From: Hyphomonas sp.
GTDB lineage: Bacteria > Pseudomonadota > Alphaproteobacteria > Caulobacterales > Hyphomonadaceae
Direction: 5' to 3'
Assembly: GCA_013791775.1 (NCBI GenBank)
Contig: VMTE01000036.1
Span: forward strand, 124,001 to 188,000
DNA length: 64,000 nt
Below the pieces are notes generated by a model that saw nothing but the letters and a program-made list of their open reading frames with translations, did not search any database and was not told where the DNA came from. Below, in pieces: positions 35,191-45,174 of the stretch. The stretch's first letter is position 1. Each line of letters begins with the position of its first letter. The position numbers were made by a program, and so were the translations under genes.

Positions 35191-35586
35191 ATGCGCAGGC
35201 AGAATTCATCTCGCGGCGTTGCGGCGATCCGGCACGCCCTTGTGTGCGCCCTTGCGATGGGGACTGCAGGCGCCGCCGCCGCTGCGCCCGACAGGCCGGT
35301 GACCGCCGCAATGGCGGACAAGGGCACCGGCTGCCTGGTCCGCGACGCGGAGGGCAACTACGCGCTCGATCCCGAGTGCACCTGGCACAATGTCGCCCGG
35401 CGCGGCGCAGATGGCGCGCTGCTCGGCTACACCTATCAGGACAATGGCACCTTGCCCGAGGGCGCGCCGGCACCGGTCAAGGCCATGAGCTTCCGGGACG
35501 AGATCGCGGCCTGCAACACGGGGAGCAAGGAGACCGTCACCCCAAGCGGGGCGTACGCATCGAACTGCCACTTCAAGGCCGAATAG
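35191..35586 (+). CDS. Small exported protein of unknown function
   Basis: A 131-residue protein with a signal peptide (hydrophobic stretch HALVCALAMGTAGAAAAA, cleavage near residue 32). The mature part contains four cysteines (GTGCLVRD, DPECTWHN, IAACNTG, ASNCHFK), suggesting two disulfides in the periplasm. No family recognised. GGGAG seven bases before the ATG supports the start. Codirectional with pdeM but 129 bases downstream, so probably separate. Confidence 0.7.
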   Translation: MRRQNSSRGVAAIRHALVCALAMGTAGAAAAAPDRPVTAAMADKGTGCLVRDAEGNYALDPECTWHNVARRGADGALLGYTYQDNGTLPEGAPAPVKAMSFRDEIAACNTGSKETVTPSGAYASNCHFKAE

Positions 35587-35697
35587 GCGGGCGTACGGCG
35601 CCAACTGCGAATCCGGCGCATTGCGCGGCGTGGAATTTTCTTCTATCGAATCCATCCAGTACGGACGCTGGCCCAATGCCCCCGCCCGCCAGCGCAC

Positions 35698-36960
35698 ATG
35701 AAACCAAAACTGCTCACCACGCTGCAAAGCTATAGTTGGCCGCTGTTCGCAGCGGACGTTTTTGCTGGCGTAACGGTGGCCATGGTGGCCTTGCCGCTCA
35801 GCCTCGCCATTGCCATTGCCTCCGGCGCGGATCCGGCCACGGGCCTGGTCACGGCGATCGTCGCGGGTCTCCTGATTTCGCTGCTTGGCGGCAGCCGGGT
35901 CCAGATCGGCGGGCCGACCGGCGCCTTCATCGTCGTCGTGTACGGGGTGATCGCGCATCACGGATATGACGGGCTGGTACTGGCGACGCTGATGGCGGGG
36001 GTCATCCTGCTGATCGGAGGGTTCTTCCGGGCAGGGGACCTGATCCAGTTCATTCCGGAAGCGGTCGTCAACGGATTCACGATGGGGATCGCGGTGATCA
36101 TCGCGACCAGCCAGCTGAAAGACCTTTTCGGGCTCCAGATCGAGAGTCTGCCGGCCGATTTCCTGCACAAACTGCCCTCGCTTTGGAACGCCCGCGAGAC
36201 GATGACCCCCTATGCGCTCGGTATTGGCCTGGCGACCATCGGGCTGATCGTGGTGTTCCGGCGGCTGGCCCCCAGATGGCCGGGGCTGATCGTGGCTGTC
36301 GGACTGACCTCCGCCGTGGCGGTCTATTTTGCCTGGCCGGTGGAGACGATTGCGAGCCGCTTCGGCGCCTTGCCGGATCACCTGCCGATGCCGCGTGTTC
36401 CCGACATCAGCCTGGCCCGCCTGCAGGAGCTGCTGCCGTCGGCTTTCGTCATCGCCTTCCTCGCGGGTGTGGAGTCGCTGCTCTCCGCGATGGTGGCGGA
36501 CCGGATGATCGAAGGGCGCCATCGTCCGAACGCGGAGCTGATTGCGCAAGGCGCCGCCAATATCGGGTCCAGCCTGTTCGGCGGCCTGCCGGCGACCGGC
36601 GCCATTGCACGGACGGCGACCAACGTGAAAGCCGGCGGCAAGACGCCGGTGGCGGGCATCGTCCATGCGCTCACGATCCTGCTGGTGATGATCGTGGCGG
36701 CGCCGCTGGCGGGCAAACTTGCCTTGCCCGCCCTGGCGGGCCTGCTCATTCTGACCGCCTGGAACATGAGCGAGCCTCACAAGTGGCGGGAGTATGCGAA
36801 AATGCGCCTGGAAGACCGCATCCTGCTCGTACTGACGCTCGTGCTGACCGTGCTGGCAGACCTGACGGTGGCCATCGGTGTCGGGGTCGGGCTCGGTCTT
36901 GCGCTGCGCCTGCGCCGGCGCGACGTGCCCCCGGCGGTCTGGGATCCGCCGGAGCGTTGA
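35698..36960 (+). CDS. SulP-family anion transporter without STAS domain
   Basis: A 420-residue SLC26/SulP transporter. DVFAGVTVAMVALPLSLAIAIASG and SRVQIGGPTGAFIVVVYGVIA are the classical helix 1 and helix 3 signatures; about 12 helices follow. It ends RRRDVPPAVWDPPER straight after the last helix, so the cytoplasmic STAS domain found in most SulP proteins is absent. Likely moves sulfate, bicarbonate or a dicarboxylate across the inner membrane. Its last codons contain the -35 region of the downstream S24 regulator. Confidence 0.9.
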   Translation: MKPKLLTTLQSYSWPLFAADVFAGVTVAMVALPLSLAIAIASGADPATGLVTAIVAGLLISLLGGSRVQIGGPTGAFIVVVYGVIAHHGYDGLVLATLMAGVILLIGGFFRAGDLIQFIPEAVVNGFTMGIAVIIATSQLKDLFGLQIESLPADFLHKLPSLWNARETMTPYALGIGLATIGLIVVFRRLAPRWPGLIVAVGLTSAVAVYFAWPVETIASRFGALPDHLPMPRVPDISLARLQELLPSAFVIAFLAGVESLLSAMVADRMIEGRHRPNAELIAQGAANIGSSLFGGLPATGAIARTATNVKAGGKTPVAGIVHALTILLVMIVAAPLAGKLALPALAGLLILTAWNMSEPHKWREYAKMRLEDRILLVLTLVLTVLADLTVAIGVGVGLGLALRLRRRDVPPAVWDPPER

Positions 36961-36990
36961 CGATAGGCTATAATTCCTAGTATGGGATTA
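36957..36990 (+). promoter_or_regulatory. Promoter/operator of the S24 regulator
   Basis: TTGACG at 36957-36962 overlaps the SulP stop codon. It is followed by TAGTAT at 36978 (15-base spacer) or TATGGG at 36981 (18-base spacer). The spacer/-10 region is covered by an imperfect palindrome TAATTCC-N6-GGGATTA (36971-36990), well placed for autorepression by the XRE-S24 protein encoded 26 bases further on. The TATAAT at 36969 lies too close to TTGACG to pair with it. Confidence 0.45.
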
Positions 36991-37015
36991 TTTCCACACG
37001 ATCACGAGGCCGCTG

Positions 37016-37633
37016 ATGCAGCACAAGGACATCTGGCGCGGGCTGGACCTGCTGGCCGCGCACAACGGTCTCTCCGCGTCGGGGCTGGCCCGGCGCGCGG
37101 GTCTTGATCCGACAAGTTTCAATCCGTCGAAGCGGGAAGGGCCGGACGGCAGGCCGCGCTGGCCCACGACCGAGAGCCTCGCCCGGGTGCTCGACGCTGT
37201 GGGGGCGGGGTTCGATGATTTCGCGGCCCTGGTGGAAGGCCGCCGGGGCGGCTCGGCGCCGCTGATCGGGTTCGCGCAGGCCGGCCGCGACGGTTATTTC
37301 GACGATGCGGGCTTTCCGGCCGGTGCCGGCTGGGACGAAGTGCGCTTTCCGGGTCTCGGTACGGAGACCGTCTATGCCCTGCAGATCAGCGGCGATTCGA
37401 TGGAGCCCGCCTACCGGGCGGGTGACCGGATCATCGTGGCGCCGGGCGCCGATGTGAAACCGGGCGACCGGGTCGTGGCGAAGACATCGCAAGGCGAAGT
37501 GATGGCGAAAGTTCTGGCCCGCAGGAATTCCCGCCTCATCGAGCTCGCCTCGCTCAATCCGGATTACCCCTCCCGCGAGTTCAAGCCGTCCGAGATCGCC
37601 TGGATCGCGCGGATCCTCTGGGCGAGCCAGTAA
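37016..37633 (+). CDS. XRE-S24 (LexA-like) repressor
   Basis: A 205-residue regulator with an N-terminal helix-turn-helix (GLSASGLARRAGLDPTSFNPSKREGPDGRPRWPTTES, about 17-54) and a C-terminal S24 peptidase domain. The self-cleavage dyad is Ser in ISGDSMEP and Lys in VMAKVL, and an Ala-Gly scissile bond is visible in FAQAGRDG. It therefore looks able to cleave itself, in the manner of LexA or CI, in response to DNA damage. GAGG lies 6 bases before the ATG. A palindrome overlaps its promoter. Confidence 0.9.
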   Translation: MQHKDIWRGLDLLAAHNGLSASGLARRAGLDPTSFNPSKREGPDGRPRWPTTESLARVLDAVGAGFDDFAALVEGRRGGSAPLIGFAQAGRDGYFDDAGFPAGAGWDEVRFPGLGTETVYALQISGDSMEPAYRAGDRIIVAPGADVKPGDRVVAKTSQGEVMAKVLARRNSRLIELASLNPDYPSREFKPSEIAWIARILWASQ

Positions 37634-37829
37634 GGCCGCGCTTTGCTGATTCGGGCCGGCCTGACGACCGCCGGGACGGAACCAGCCGTTCCGGACCTTC
37701 CGCGCCGCAGGGCCGAAAACCTCGGCGTAGCCCCGCAAACACGGCGCGCGGGCGCTTCCCCGCCAGGCAAATCGCCGGCCCCGGCGGCTTCCCGCTTGTA
37801 GCTTCGCAGAGGAGGCGTCAAAAGACTCC

Positions 37830-38732
37830 ATGGATTGGGGCAAGCTCAGATCGTTTCACGCTGCTGCCGAAGCCGGAAGCCTTACGCTTGCCGGTGAACG
37901 GCTGGGCATTTCGCAATCCGCCGTTTCGCGCCAGATCGCGGCGCTCGAGGAACAGCTCGGCGTGTCGCTGTTCCAGCGCCACGCGCGCGGCCTGGTCCTG
38001 ACCGATAGCGGGCATACGCTCTACCGGTCGACGATGGACATGGCAGCGGCGGCCCTCTCGGCCAATACCGCCTTGAAAGACCAGCAGGAAACGCCGCAAG
38101 GCGAGTTGATCGTGTCGGCGCCGGTCGCCTTCGGGTCGATCTGGCTGGTGCCGCGCCTCGGCAACTTCATCCGCCGCCACCCCGACCTTCACCTCGATCT
38201 GCGCCTTGATGACCAGTACGAGTATGACCTGCTGAAGCTCGAGGCGGAGTGCGCCATCCGCCTCTGGGCCGCCGACAAGGCCGACCTGATCCAGCGCAAG
38301 CTGGGCACGGTGGCCACCAATCTCTACGCCGCGCCAGAATACCTGAAGGCGCACGGCGTTCCCCGCACGCCGCAGGATCTCGACAATCACCGGATCATTG
38401 CCTACGGCGACGAGTCTTCGCCGCTGCAGGAAATGAGCTTTGCCTGCCGGGTGGGACGGGATGACGCGCCCCCGCGGCCCGCCACGCTGAAGGTGAACAA
38501 CGTGTTCGCGATGATGCGGGCTGTCGATGCCGGGCTCGGGATTGCCGATGTGCCGGACTATATGGCGAGCACGTTGCCGCGCCTCGTCCGGGTGCTTCCG
38601 GAGATCACAGGACCCACATTTGATTTGTATTTTATCTATCCGAGCGACCTGCGCCGGTCGAAGCGGGTGGCCGCGTTCCGGGACTTCCTGACGACGGAGA
38701 CCGAACCGCTCCGGAAGATGTCCATGCGTTAA
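37830..38732 (+). CDS. LysR-family transcriptional regulator
   Basis: A 300-residue LysR protein: HTH MDWGKLRSFHAAAEAGSLTLAGERLGISQSAVSRQIAALEEQLGVSLFQR (1-50) and a two-lobe ligand domain (ELIVSAPVAFGSIWLVPRLGNF...). Target and inducer unknown; no divergent partner gene is present, since the neighbour upstream is codirectional. GAGGAGG precedes the ATG. The 196 bases before it hold no gene or clear signal that I can see. Confidence 0.93.
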   Translation: MDWGKLRSFHAAAEAGSLTLAGERLGISQSAVSRQIAALEEQLGVSLFQRHARGLVLTDSGHTLYRSTMDMAAAALSANTALKDQQETPQGELIVSAPVAFGSIWLVPRLGNFIRRHPDLHLDLRLDDQYEYDLLKLEAECAIRLWAADKADLIQRKLGTVATNLYAAPEYLKAHGVPRTPQDLDNHRIIAYGDESSPLQEMSFACRVGRDDAPPRPATLKVNNVFAMMRAVDAGLGIADVPDYMASTLPRLVRVLPEITGPTFDLYFIYPSDLRRSKRVAAFRDFLTTETEPLRKMSMR

Positions 38733-38791
38733 CGTTTCAAAAAACTGGAACGTGCATGCGAAAATGCATATGTGACCTGCTGCCCCGCATG

Positions 38792-38819
38792 TTGCAATGC
38801 AGCGTAACGGTCTTATGTA
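38792..38819 (+). promoter_or_regulatory. Promoter of candidate small RNA
   Basis: TTGCAA at 38792-38797 and TATGTA at 38814-38819 are separated by 16 bases, a fair sigma-70-type pair. It would start transcription at about 38826, just before a compact structured segment that ends in an intrinsic terminator. Confidence 0.5.
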
Positions 38820-38825
38820 CAACGC

Positions 38826-38938
38826 ATGCCATGGGTCCTGGGCATAACCCGATCATTCCTCCGATTGGGCGTTTCCTCCCCCCTAACAGGACCCCACTTT
38901 AGCCCGGCGCGTCGCAAGATGCTGCCGGGCTTTCTTTT
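38826..38938 (+). ncRNA. Candidate small RNA with anti-Shine-Dalgarno loop
   Basis: The segment folds into an outer stem GGGTCCT (38833-38839) with AGGACCC (38888-38894). Inside is a 7-pair hairpin CCCGATC/GATTGGG (38848-38854, 38863-38869) whose 8-base loop is ATTCCTCC, and a single-stranded run CGTTTCCTCCCCCC. It ends with an intrinsic terminator. CCTCC in a loop is complementary to the Shine-Dalgarno GGAGG, the hallmark of trans-acting alphaproteobacterial sRNAs. There is no open reading frame of note. It lies in the only 334-base protein gene-free gap of this region. The family is not assigned. Confidence 0.6.
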
Positions 38939-38940
38939 TT
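38901..38940 (+). terminator. Intrinsic terminator
   Basis: AGCCCGGC (38901-38908) pairs with GCCGGGCT (38924-38931) across a 15-base loop and is followed by TTTCTTTTTT. This is the strongest intrinsic terminator in the window. It could end both the LysR transcript and the candidate small RNA. Confidence 0.8.
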
Positions 38941-39066
38941 CAATTGGAATCAGGGCCTGACGCTTCGGAATATCCACCATAGCACATAGGCCAGCCGCCC
39001 GGCCAAGCCTTGTGTTGGCGTGACGCTTATGGTGTCTCGGTATTGAAACCGGTGTGGCGGCGAAAC

Positions 39067-40896
39067 ATGCGGCGCATTCTTCTTGTGATCGTCCTTCTGG
39101 TGCTGGCCGGCGCAGGCGCGGGCACTGCCTATTTCGTGTTGCAGCCGAAGCCGGCGAAATATCACCCCCAATACGGAACCGACTGCGTGCAGCTGCTGAC
39201 GCCGGCGACTGTGAATGCCGTCGAATGTGTCCGCGTGCTGTTCGGCACCAACCGCGAAATGGTCCTGAAAGGTCTGGAGCCGGGTCTTGCCCAGGAACAG
39301 GACGTCCGGGAGGTGCTGCCGGGCGATGCCAAACGGCTTCAGTACGGGCGCGCCGACATCTGGTTGCCGAAGCTGGTGGACGAGGGCGGCTCGCGGGATC
39401 GCGGCGAAACGCCGATCCTGAACGGCCCCATTCCGGAAGATCCCGGCGAGCTGGCCAAGTACGTTTTCCTCACCCGGATCACCAAGGCCGGCAGCGAGGC
39501 CTTCCTGGCCGAGATGGACCAGGCGCTGCAGAGCCGGGGCTCGGACTCGGTGTTGCTGTTCGTGCACGGTTTCAACACGCCGTTCGAGGACGCGCTGATC
39601 CGCTCGGCCCAGCTGTCTGTGGACCTGTCGCGCCGGGGCATCTTCGATGTCGGCGTGCCGGTCCTGTTCAGCTGGCCGTCCGCCGGGAATGTGTCGCTGG
39701 AGGACTACCGGGGAGACCAGGACCGCTCACTCGCGGCGGCGCCTTACCTGGAACAGTTCCTGGACGTCATCACGGAACACGCGGAAATCACGCGCATCAA
39801 CATCGTCGCCCACTCGATGGGCAACCGTATCCTGACGAAAGCGCTGGAATCCTATGCGGCGGACTATCTCGAACGCCACGGGCGCGAGGACCTCGAATTC
39901 CGGATCATCCTCGTCGCGGCCGATGTTGACCGCGACATCTTCGAGGCGACAACCGGCATCCTCGACAACCTCAAGGCCAACGTGACGATCTATACCTCGG
40001 ACGCCGACCGCGCGCTGCATGTCTCCGAGATCGTCAACAGCAAGCTGCGCCTCGGCGACACCAACGGCGACAAGCCGTTCATCCGGCCCGATCCCTTCTA
40101 CCAGACCGTCGATGCCACCGGGATCGCCACCGAGCTGTTCGGGCTGGGGCACAACTATTATTCCGACAATCCCTTCATCCTCGGCGACATCGTCTGCGCG
40201 CTGGCCGAAGCCAATCCGGAGCTGCGGGCACTGGAACGCCGGCGCTACGGCAACGTGCCGGACGGGCTCGAATACTTCCGGGTCAACACGGCCGTGAGGC
40301 CGGCCAACGCGGACTGTTCGCTGTACCGGAATGCGTTCCCCATTGCGGACGTGCGCGATGCCGGGGTGGGCCCGGTTGAGCCGTCGGCTGCGCCGCGCCG
40401 TCTGCCGGACGCCGTGGAAAGCGCGCCGCCGCCGGAGACGGAAACCGAAACGCCGGGCCGCGCGGCGCCTGCGCCGGAACCGGAGCTGGAGTCCATGCCC
40501 GCGCCCGTGCAATCCGCACCCCCGCCGCCCCCTCCGCCGCCCCCGCCGATGGTGTCGCTTGCCCCCGCCACGATCGTCTTCTGGGTGGAGGACCGCGACG
40601 CCTTCGTCTCGGAGGCGCAGTACCGTGAGCGCCTGGTGCCCGCGCTCGGCGCCGGCCCGCTGCAGGAAATTGTCATCCATGCGCACACGGACAGTGTCGG
40701 CGACGCCGGAGAGAACCGCGTGATCAGCCGGCGCTGGGCCGTTGCGGTGCGCGATTGGCTGGTGATGGACGGGGTCGATCCGGCCATCATCACGGCCGAA
40801 GGCTTCGGGGAGGACCGGCCCGCCGTGGCGACGCCGGACGAAACCCGCGAGCCGCTCAATCAGCGGATCGAAGTGACCATCCGCTATCTGCCGTAA
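39067..40896 (+). CDS. DUF900 alpha/beta hydrolase fused to OmpA peptidoglycan-binding domain
   Basis: A 609-residue inner-membrane-anchored periplasmic protein. Order: membrane anchor 4-25; DUF900-type hydrolase about 50-400 with LLFVHGFNTPFEDA (163-176), nucleophile in IVAHSMGNR (S250), acid region VAADVDRD and FGLGHNYYSD supplying His; a Pro/Glu-rich linker ending in eleven prolines (about 484-494); and an OmpA/MotB domain (about 505-609) with IHAHTDSVGD and NQRIEVTI, including the Asp and Arg that bind diaminopimelate. It would hold a hydrolase at the cell wall. ATG 39067 gives the correct membrane anchor. Confidence 0.88.
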   Translation: MRRILLVIVLLVLAGAGAGTAYFVLQPKPAKYHPQYGTDCVQLLTPATVNAVECVRVLFGTNREMVLKGLEPGLAQEQDVREVLPGDAKRLQYGRADIWLPKLVDEGGSRDRGETPILNGPIPEDPGELAKYVFLTRITKAGSEAFLAEMDQALQSRGSDSVLLFVHGFNTPFEDALIRSAQLSVDLSRRGIFDVGVPVLFSWPSAGNVSLEDYRGDQDRSLAAAPYLEQFLDVITEHAEITRINIVAHSMGNRILTKALESYAADYLERHGREDLEFRIILVAADVDRDIFEATTGILDNLKANVTIYTSDADRALHVSEIVNSKLRLGDTNGDKPFIRPDPFYQTVDATGIATELFGLGHNYYSDNPFILGDIVCALAEANPELRALERRRYGNVPDGLEYFRVNTAVRPANADCSLYRNAFPIADVRDAGVGPVEPSAAPRRLPDAVESAPPPETETETPGRAAPAPEPELESMPAPVQSAPPPPPPPPPPMVSLAPATIVFWVEDRDAFVSEAQYRERLVPALGAGPLQEIVIHAHTDSVGDAGENRVISRRWAVAVRDWLVMDGVDPAIITAEGFGEDRPAVATPDETREPLNQRIEVTIRYLP

Positions 40897-40948
40897 CCCG
40901 GCCGGACGCCGTTCAAACTAAGCGCCCGGGGCTCTTAAAGAGCTCAGC

Positions 40949-42297
<1,349 letters not shown>

Positions 42298-42384
42298 ACA
42301 ATTGGCCGATCCGTAAAAGAAAGCGCGCAGAATCGCCGTCTGGGTTGGGAACTTCAGGCCATTGGGCAGGCCGGGAGACTCAGA

Positions 42385-42672
42385 ATGGACGCAGGTATCT
42401 GGAAGGACCGGATCGATTCCACGCTGACCAGGGTGGAGCGTGACCTCGGCGATATCGCCGCCGGGGCCAGGCACTACTTTGCCCGCCTCGATACGGCCGA
42501 GCGGATGGTCTTTCTCGGCCTGCTGGTGATTGGCCTGTTTTACCTGTTGCTCCGCCACTTCCAGCGCCCCGAGGACGGGGAAGAAACGGACGGGCAGTTT
42601 GCCGGCTTCCTGTTCGTCATTGTGGCTGTAGCGGCCGGTTTCGGCTGGATGGTCTCGGGCCAAACGGCATAG
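42385..42672 (+). CDS. Small membrane protein of unknown function
   Basis: A 95-residue protein with an amphipathic N-terminal helix (WKDRIDSTLTRVERDLGDIAAGARHYFARLDTAE) and two membrane helices (about 41-56 and 74-92). No family is recognised. GGGAG seven bases before the ATG supports the start. It precedes uvrC by 41 bases on the same strand and may be cotranscribed. Confidence 0.7.
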   Translation: MDAGIWKDRIDSTLTRVERDLGDIAAGARHYFARLDTAERMVFLGLLVIGLFYLLLRHFQRPEDGEETDGQFAGFLFVIVAVAAGFGWMVSGQTA

Positions 42673-42713
42673 CGCCCTTCCAGCGCCGCTCCGGCTCGCC
42701 TATCTGATGCGCC

Positions 42714-44585
42714 ATGAGCGAGAATCAGACCGGCGCGCCGATGCGGGGCGTTGACGTCATCAAGGACAACCTGACGCGCCTGCCGTCCAGGCCGGGCGTG
42801 TACCGCATGTTCGGCGATGCCGACGAGGTGCTGTATGTCGGCAAGGCGCGCGACCTCAAGGCGCGGGTCTCGAACTATACCCGCATGGGCGGCCACACCC
42901 AGCGCATCGCCCGGATGATCTCGCTGACCCGGGCGATGGAATTCGTCGTCACGGAAACCGAAACCGAGGCGCTGCTGCTTGAGGCCAGCCTCGTCAAATC
43001 CCTGAAGCCGCGCTTCAACGTGCTGCTGCGCGACGACAAGTCGTTTCCCTACATCCTGATCCGCCGCAACCACGAAGCCCCGCAGATCAAGAAATATCGC
43101 GGCTCAAAGCAGAACGAGGGCGACTATTTCGGCCCCTTCGCCAATGCCGGCGCCGTGATGCGCACCCTCGACACGCTGCAGAAGGCTTTCCTTTTGCGCA
43201 CCTGCGAGGACAGCGTCTATTCCGCCCGCACGCGCCCCTGCATGCTGCACCAGATCAAGCGCTGCGCCGCGCCCTGCGTCGGGCTGATCTCGGCCGCCGA
43301 CTATACCGGACTTGCCAACGAGGCGGCCGATTTCCTGCGCGGGAAGGGGGCTGACCTGCAGAAACGTCTCGCCGCCGAAATGGAGGCCGCCGCCGAGGCG
43401 ATGGAGTTCGAAACCGCCGCCCGCCTGCGCGACCGGATCCGCGCCCTCGCGCATGTCCGCTCCACTCAGGACGTCAACCCCGACGGCATCGAGGAGGCCG
43501 ACGTCTTCGCCATCGCCATGGAGGGCGGCGTCTCCTGCGTGCAGGTCTTCTTCATCCGCGCCGGCCAGAACTGGGGCGCGACGGTTCACTTCCCGCGCCA
43601 TGAGCGTGATCAGGGGGCGGAGGAAATCCTCGCCGCCTTCCTCGTCCAGTTCTACGACAAGCGCCCGCCGCCGCGCCTGATCCTCGTCAATGAAAAGCCG
43701 GAGCAGGCCGAACTGATCGAGGACGCCCTCGGTCTCAAGGCGGGCCGCAAAATTGAGCTGCGCCGTCCCGAACGCGGCTCGAAGCGCGACCTGCTCACCC
43801 AGGCCGAACGCAACGCCGCCGAAGCGCTGACCCGCAAGCTCGCCGAGTCTGCAAGTCAGGAACGCCTGCTGCTCGAAGTGCAGAAAGTGTTCGAGCTGCC
43901 GGAAGTGCCCGAACGGATCGAGGTCTACGACAACTCGCACATCCAGGGCACCAACGCTGTCGGCGGCATGGTCGTCGCCGGCCCCGAAGGCTTTCGCAAG
44001 GCCGCCTATCGCAAGTTCAACATCAAGGACACCGAGATCACACCCGGCGATGATTTCGGCATGATGCGCGAAGTCATGCGCCGCCGCTTCGCCCGCGCCC
44101 TCAAGGAGCGCGAAGCCGGGCAGGACCAGGACTGGCCGGACCTCGTCCTCATCGATGGCGGCCTCGGCCAGCTCAATGCCACCATCGAAACCCTCGCCGA
44201 ACTTGGTCTGACCCCGGACGATGTCACGCTTGTCTCGATCGCCAAAGGCGTTGACCGCAATGCCGGCCGCGAGCAGTTCTTCCGCCCCGGCCGCGCCCCC
44301 TTCAAGCTGCCGGAGAATGCCCCTGTCCTCTATTACCTCCAGCGCCTGCGCGACGAGGCCCACCGCTGGGCCATCGGCGCCCACCGCCAGAAGCGCGCCG
44401 CCGAAGCCGCCCGCTCACCGCTCGACGAGATCGAAGGCATCGGCCCGACCCGCAAGAAAGCGCTGCTCCACCATTTCGGCTCCGCCCGCGGTGTCTCGCG
44501 CGCCAAGGTCGCGGACCTGATGCAAGTCGAAGGCGTCAACGAGGCGCTGGCCGAGCGCATCTGGGGGCATTTCAACAGTGGCTGA
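42714..44585 (+). CDS. uvrC: Excinuclease ABC subunit C
   Basis: Makes both incisions in UvrABC nucleotide excision repair. The 623-residue protein has the GIY-YIG nuclease domain for the 3' cut ([33 protein letters not shown], about 22-54), a Cys-rich linker ([15 protein letters not shown]), the UVR/UvrB-binding helix (about 220-255), the RNase-H-like endonuclease domain for the 5' cut ([34 protein letters not shown]), and tandem helix-hairpin-helices at the end ([21 protein letters not shown]). Its end overlaps the TetR gene by 8 bases. Confidence 0.97.
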   Translation: MSENQTGAPMRGVDVIKDNLTRLPSRPGVYRMFGDADEVLYVGKARDLKARVSNYTRMGGHTQRIARMISLTRAMEFVVTETETEALLLEASLVKSLKPRFNVLLRDDKSFPYILIRRNHEAPQIKKYRGSKQNEGDYFGPFANAGAVMRTLDTLQKAFLLRTCEDSVYSARTRPCMLHQIKRCAAPCVGLISAADYTGLANEAADFLRGKGADLQKRLAAEMEAAAEAMEFETAARLRDRIRALAHVRSTQDVNPDGIEEADVFAIAMEGGVSCVQVFFIRAGQNWGATVHFPRHERDQGAEEILAAFLVQFYDKRPPPRLILVNEKPEQAELIEDALGLKAGRKIELRRPERGSKRDLLTQAERNAAEALTRKLAESASQERLLLEVQKVFELPEVPERIEVYDNSHIQGTNAVGGMVVAGPEGFRKAAYRKFNIKDTEITPGDDFGMMREVMRRRFARALKEREAGQDQDWPDLVLIDGGLGQLNATIETLAELGLTPDDVTLVSIAKGVDRNAGREQFFRPGRAPFKLPENAPVLYYLQRLRDEAHRWAIGAHRQKRAAEAARSPLDEIEGIGPTRKKALLHHFGSARGVSRAKVADLMQVEGVNEALAERIWGHFNSG

Positions 44586-45174
44586 GGCGGGACGACGGAC
44601 CGGAACGCTGGCGGCGGACCTGATCGACGCGGCCGAAGCCGTGATCGAGGCCGAAGGCATGGAAGCCCTGTCCCTGCGCGCCCTCGCGGCAAGGCTCGGC
44701 GTCACCCATCCGGCCGTCTACCGGCACTACCGCGACCGCGACGCGCTGCTGGCCGCTGTGCTGACGCGCGGCTTCGAGACCGTCCGTGGCCTGAATGCCG
44801 GCATTTCCGGTCCCGATCCGCGCAAACGCCTCGAAGACTATGCGGCGGCCTATGCCGGCTTCGCGCTCGACCACCCGAACCTGTTCCTTGCGATGACCGG
44901 CCCCCGGATCAACATGGACAACCGCTACCCGGAACTCGAAAAGGCAATTGAAGCGAGTCTGGCTCCGGCCGTGGTGGCGGTTTCGGAGATGCCCGGCGGG
45001 GCAGGGCGCAAGCCGATCGAGAACCGCGCGCGCGCGACCGTGCTGTTCGCGGCGCTGCAGGGCGTGCTGGCGCAGGCGATCTATCGCCGCCTCGGCCTCA
45101 AGCCGGCCCGGCGCGAGGCGTTCATCCGCGACACGGTGCACCGTCTCGTCGCGGGCTTTGCCGCTCAGGACTGA
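44578..45174 (+). CDS. TetR-family transcriptional regulator
   Basis: A 198-residue regulator starting with GTG inside the end of uvrC (8-base overlap). HTH at about 13-58: [51 protein letters not shown]. The C-terminal domain looks like the TetR_C_13/WHG-type group. Convergent with the alpha/beta hydrolase gene, with which it shares 10 bases. It may control the hydrolase/MpaB divergon through the palindrome at 46085-46099, but that is inference. Confidence 0.88.
   Translation: MAEAGRRTGTLAADLIDAAEAVIEAEGMEALSLRALAARLGVTHPAVYRHYRDRDALLAAVLTRGFETVRGLNAGISGPDPRKRLEDYAAAYAGFALDHPNLFLAMTGPRINMDNRYPELEKAIEASLAPAVVAVSEMPGGAGRKPIENRARATVLFAALQGVLAQAIYRRLGLKPARREAFIRDTVHRLVAGFAAQD

Noticed and set aside
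37634-37829. 196-base gap between S24 and LysR genes, searched for tRNA or sRNA
   Set aside because: No cloverleaf, no terminator and no open frame seen.
40915-40945. Possible terminator between DUF900-OmpA and aatA
   Set aside because: The dyad around TTAAAGAGCTC is short and lacks a T-run.
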